Shown: positions 12,916-14,690 of the stretch, piece after piece
Layout: every line of letters starts with the position of its first letter
Numbering within the stretch: the first letter of the stretch is position 1
Source of the DNA: Promethearchaeota archaeon
Lineage (GTDB): Archaea > Asgardarchaeota > Lokiarchaeia > Sigynarchaeales > SOKP01
Direction of reading: 5' to 3'
DNA length: 14,690 nt
NCBI GenBank assembly: GCA_019894735.1
Contig: JAGXOB010000051.1
Coordinates: forward strand, 1-14,690
Notes under the pieces: generated by a model
Told to the model about the DNA's origin: nothing
Seen by the model: only the letters and a program-made list of their open reading frames with translations
Databases searched by the model: none
Program-made: the position numbers and the translations under genes

Positions 12916-13221
12916 TTATTTAGCTGAACCTTTATTAGTGCGTAAATGTTCTTTGCCAATAATTAATAGTTTTTTAGAATTTCCTAATTTAACTTCAACT
13001 TCGTAGCACCGTCCTCTTTTACCTTTGACTGTTCCAGTTAATCCATGATATCGCCTGTGAGGAAATCCTCTTTTATGTTGAGATGGATCAGTAATCACAT
13101 CCACTTTATCATCGATTTCGTAGTCATTTAAATATTTCTCTATAGAACCGAGTCCTCGATCTCGCACATTTTTTCGATGTCTTTGACGAGATTTGTTCCG
13201 GTAGCCTTTATGTATAGTCAT
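12916..13221 (-). CDS. rpl21e: 50S ribosomal protein eL21 (L21e)
   Basis: Ribosomal protein eL21 of the large subunit, in archaea and eukaryotes only. 101 aa, near the usual archaeal length of 95-105. Basic N-terminus (HKGYRNKSRQRHRKNVRDRG) contacts rRNA; the SH3-like barrel includes KVDVITDPSQHKRGFPHRRYHG, then TGTVKGKRGRCYEVEV and the ending LIIGKEHLR, all signature segments. Start ATG 13221 gives a family-like N-terminus. Directly upstream, the first 21 bases of the gene are repeated nearly exactly (13226-13246) at a 25-bp offset, out of frame, creating a TTG-initiated 12-codon frame that overlaps the true start. It follows pus10 (109 bp) and precedes rpoF (32 bp). Confidence 0.97.
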   Translation of the reverse strand: MTIHKGYRNKSRQRHRKNVRDRGLGSIEKYLNDYEIDDKVDVITDPSQHKRGFPHRRYHGLTGTVKGKRGRCYEVEVKLGNSKKLLIIGKEHLRTNKGSAK

Positions 13222-13246
13222 TTGTGTAGCCTTTATGTAAAGTCAA
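13201..13246 (-). repeat. Imperfect tandem duplication of the rpl21e start region
   Basis: Two 21-bp copies, 13201-13221 (with the real ATG) and 13226-13246, agree at 19 of 21 positions and are separated by 4 bases, a 25-bp unit. The differences turn the start ATG into TTG and ATA into TTA. The upstream copy reads LTLHKGYTNDYT then stop, so it mimics the start of eL21 but runs out of frame across the true ATG. Confidence 0.85.
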
Positions 13247-13247
13247 T

Positions 13248-13257
13248 TATTTTTAAT
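13248..13257 (-). promoter_or_regulatory. Possible TATA box of rpl21e-rpoF
   Basis: Minus-strand TTAAAAATAA lies about 32 bp upstream of the eL21 ATG, next to the duplicated copy of the start region. If this is used, transcription would begin inside the upstream copy and the leader would be only a few bases. Weak match in AT-rich sequence. Confidence 0.3.
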
Positions 13258-13330
13258 AAAAAAATCTAGTTTTGATAATATGTGATACATAATTTATTTA
13301 TTTTTTGATTTAATATCTTTAAGAAGTTAG

Positions 13331-14686
13331 TTAATAAATCTTTAGAACATCTAGTTTTTTGCATTCAATAGGGAAACCAAAGATTTCTGTAAAGGAAGGA
13401 GTTGTTCTACCATCGTCGCCATGTATAATTTCTTTAATGTAAGTCCCACCTTGAGCTTCAACAATGAATTCAAATACTTTAGGTTTAATGAATTTTCCCT
13501 CTATTTGAAAAATTTTTTTCTCTCTAATTTTATCAGCACGACGATGAGACACTCTATTAGGGGTTCTTTGCTGGATTTTTTGATTTTCGAATGCAATTTT
13601 TAGTTGATTTAGTACAGTTTCAAATTTCTCTTTTGTTACGTCTTCGTTTGAAGATGTCAAAGCTCTGTATATTTTTTTGGTATTTTCTGCGTTAAATTTC
13701 AGGTTTTTAACTTGCTCTTTACTACTGTTTACTAAATTTGTAATTTTTACTTTCCTTTTATTTTTTTTATTAACTTTTTTCTGAATTTTTTCTAAATCTA
13801 GAGTTCTAATCCTTGGATTTATCAGCTCCAAAACAAAAGGTCTGCCTTGTCCTAACATTTTCACATCAATATCTTCTCTTCCTGCTCCGTGAAACTTTGA
13901 ACCTTCTGCTTTTGCTTCTTTTATAAATTCAGGATTAATTAATTCTTCTACACTAGTTTTGTATTGTTTTCCTGAAAAATTACAGGATTCACATCCTTTT
14001 CCCCTACACGCTCTACAATCCCAATGAGTTTGTGGAATTCCTCTGATAAATTTATTATATCTTCCCTTAATATAAGTTGACCTTACTATCAGGTTTACTT
14101 CTGAAGACGCAAAACCGAGAGTGTATATAACTGTAATATCAGGTTTTGCAAATTCTGAAGGTTTTAGTAACCCAAGGGATAATTCTTTTCCAACTTCTCG
14201 ATTGAAGTGATTTTTAAACGATTCTGAATCGAGCAAGTTAAATTGTGCTTTAAAACTGTCTTCTCTATTAACGATCTGTGAATCGAGAGCAGTCCCTACA
14301 AGAAAATCTTTAAATTCATGATTACCTAAGCTATCTGATGCAATTTTTGCATATGTAGGAACATTACTAAAAATATCATCACATAAATAACATTTTTCAG
14401 ATAGGCTAATTTTATTATAATCTATTCCTTCCTTGTCCAATACACTCCGGGCAGGATTATACATAACTTTTTCTGCGAGGTTTTTTAAATTAGCAATAGC
14501 TTCTTCGTGGTTTTCGTCCCTTGATAAATAAGCTCTGTGATTTTCCATAGTCATTGCTAAAAGAAGAGATTTACCTCTATCGTAATTAGTAGTGTCTGTC
14601 CCTAATAATGAAAACATTCTACCTAGACAATGAAGGCAGATGTAATATTCCTGGTAAATCTCTGTAACTTTTTCAAAAATAGTCAT
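13331..14686 (-). CDS. pus10: tRNA pseudouridine synthase Pus10
   Basis: Makes pseudouridine at positions 54 and 55 of archaeal tRNAs. 451 aa, a usual length. The N-terminal zinc-binding THUMP-containing part has Cys17-x2-Cys20 (ICLHCLGRMFSLLG) and Cys99-x2-Cys102; the catalytic half contains STYIKGRYNKFIRGIPQTHW and CRACRGKGCESC (224-235, extra cysteines), then GREDIDVKMLG with the likely catalytic Asp272 (aligned with the Asp of GRTD in TruA), GRPFVLELINPR and, at the C-terminus, GGTYIKEIIHGDDGRTTPS. The stretch about 300-400 is a lysine-rich insertion-like region. The ATG at 14686 lies only 4 bases from the window end, but the distance to the first CxxC suits the family, so the gene is probably complete. 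It heads the minus-strand cluster, upstream of rpl21e. Confidence 0.95.
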   Translation of the reverse strand: MTIFEKVTEIYQEYYICLHCLGRMFSLLGTDTTNYDRGKSLLLAMTMENHRAYLSRDENHEEAIANLKNLAEKVMYNPARSVLDKEGIDYNKISLSEKCYLCDDIFSNVPTYAKIASDSLGNHEFKDFLVGTALDSQIVNREDSFKAQFNLLDSESFKNHFNREVGKELSLGLLKPSEFAKPDITVIYTLGFASSEVNLIVRSTYIKGRYNKFIRGIPQTHWDCRACRGKGCESCNFSGKQYKTSVEELINPEFIKEAKAEGSKFHGAGREDIDVKMLGQGRPFVLELINPRIRTLDLEKIQKKVNKKNKRKVKITNLVNSSKEQVKNLKFNAENTKKIYRALTSSNEDVTKEKFETVLNQLKIAFENQKIQQRTPNRVSHRRADKIREKKIFQIEGKFIKPKVFEFIVEAQGGTYIKEIIHGDDGRTTPSFTEIFGFPIECKKLDVLKIY

Positions 14687-14690
14687 ACTT

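Overview
The window looks like an AT-rich chromosome segment from an archaeon, most likely an Asgard archaeon (Promethearchaeota, Lokiarchaeia-like). The archaeal assignment is firm: there is a run of archaeal information-processing genes (Pus10, ribosomal protein eL21, RNA polymerase subunit Rpo4/RpoF, DUF655, KsgA/Dim1, HemK2-type methyltransferase), a single-fold archaeal histone and a NurA nuclease. The Asgard assignment is an inference from two separate Ras/Rab-like small GTPases of eukaryotic type. No rRNA, tRNA, CRISPR array or insertion sequence was recognised.

Layout. (1) 1-735: 3' part of an EamA/DMT-type transporter cut by the window edge. (2) 821-2909: a small GTPase on the minus strand, divergent from two plus-strand genes of unknown function, the second with a C-terminal cysteine/histidine zinc-binding region. 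(3) 2906-3271: a cysteine-rich, frame-disrupted coding remnant and the histone gene. (4) 3272-3860: AT-rich, no convincing gene. (5) 3861-4237: a small multi-pass membrane protein split by a frame change. (6) 4393-5302: a NIPA/DMT-like membrane transporter on the minus strand whose start codon is separated from its reading frame by one base. (7) 5393-7369: a glycoside hydrolase family 127 enzyme with all expected catalytic and zinc residues. (8) 7410-8766: a second small GTPase and a CPBP (Abi/Rce1-type) membrane protease, both minus strand. (9) 8861-10141: NurA-family nuclease on the plus strand. (10) 10144-14686: a minus-strand information-processing cluster in the order pus10 - rpl21e - rpoF - DUF655 - ksgA - hemK-like, with tight spacing and a 4-bp ATGA overlap between DUF655 and ksgA.

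How the genes work together. The final cluster forms a translation/transcription module: tRNA pseudouridylation, a 50S protein, the Rpo4 stalk subunit, 16S rRNA dimethylation and probable release-factor methylation. The left and middle parts are accessory: two GTPases without prenylation cysteines, transporters, a sugar-cleaving enzyme and uncharacterised proteins. The points most worth a second look are the catalytic Gln-to-Glu change in the second GTPase, a 25-bp-offset duplication of the rpl21e start region that makes an overlapping decoy reading frame, the two membrane genes disrupted by single-base frame changes, a perfect 9-bp hairpin at a convergent gene junction, and the GTPase/zinc-protein neighbourhood at 821-2909.
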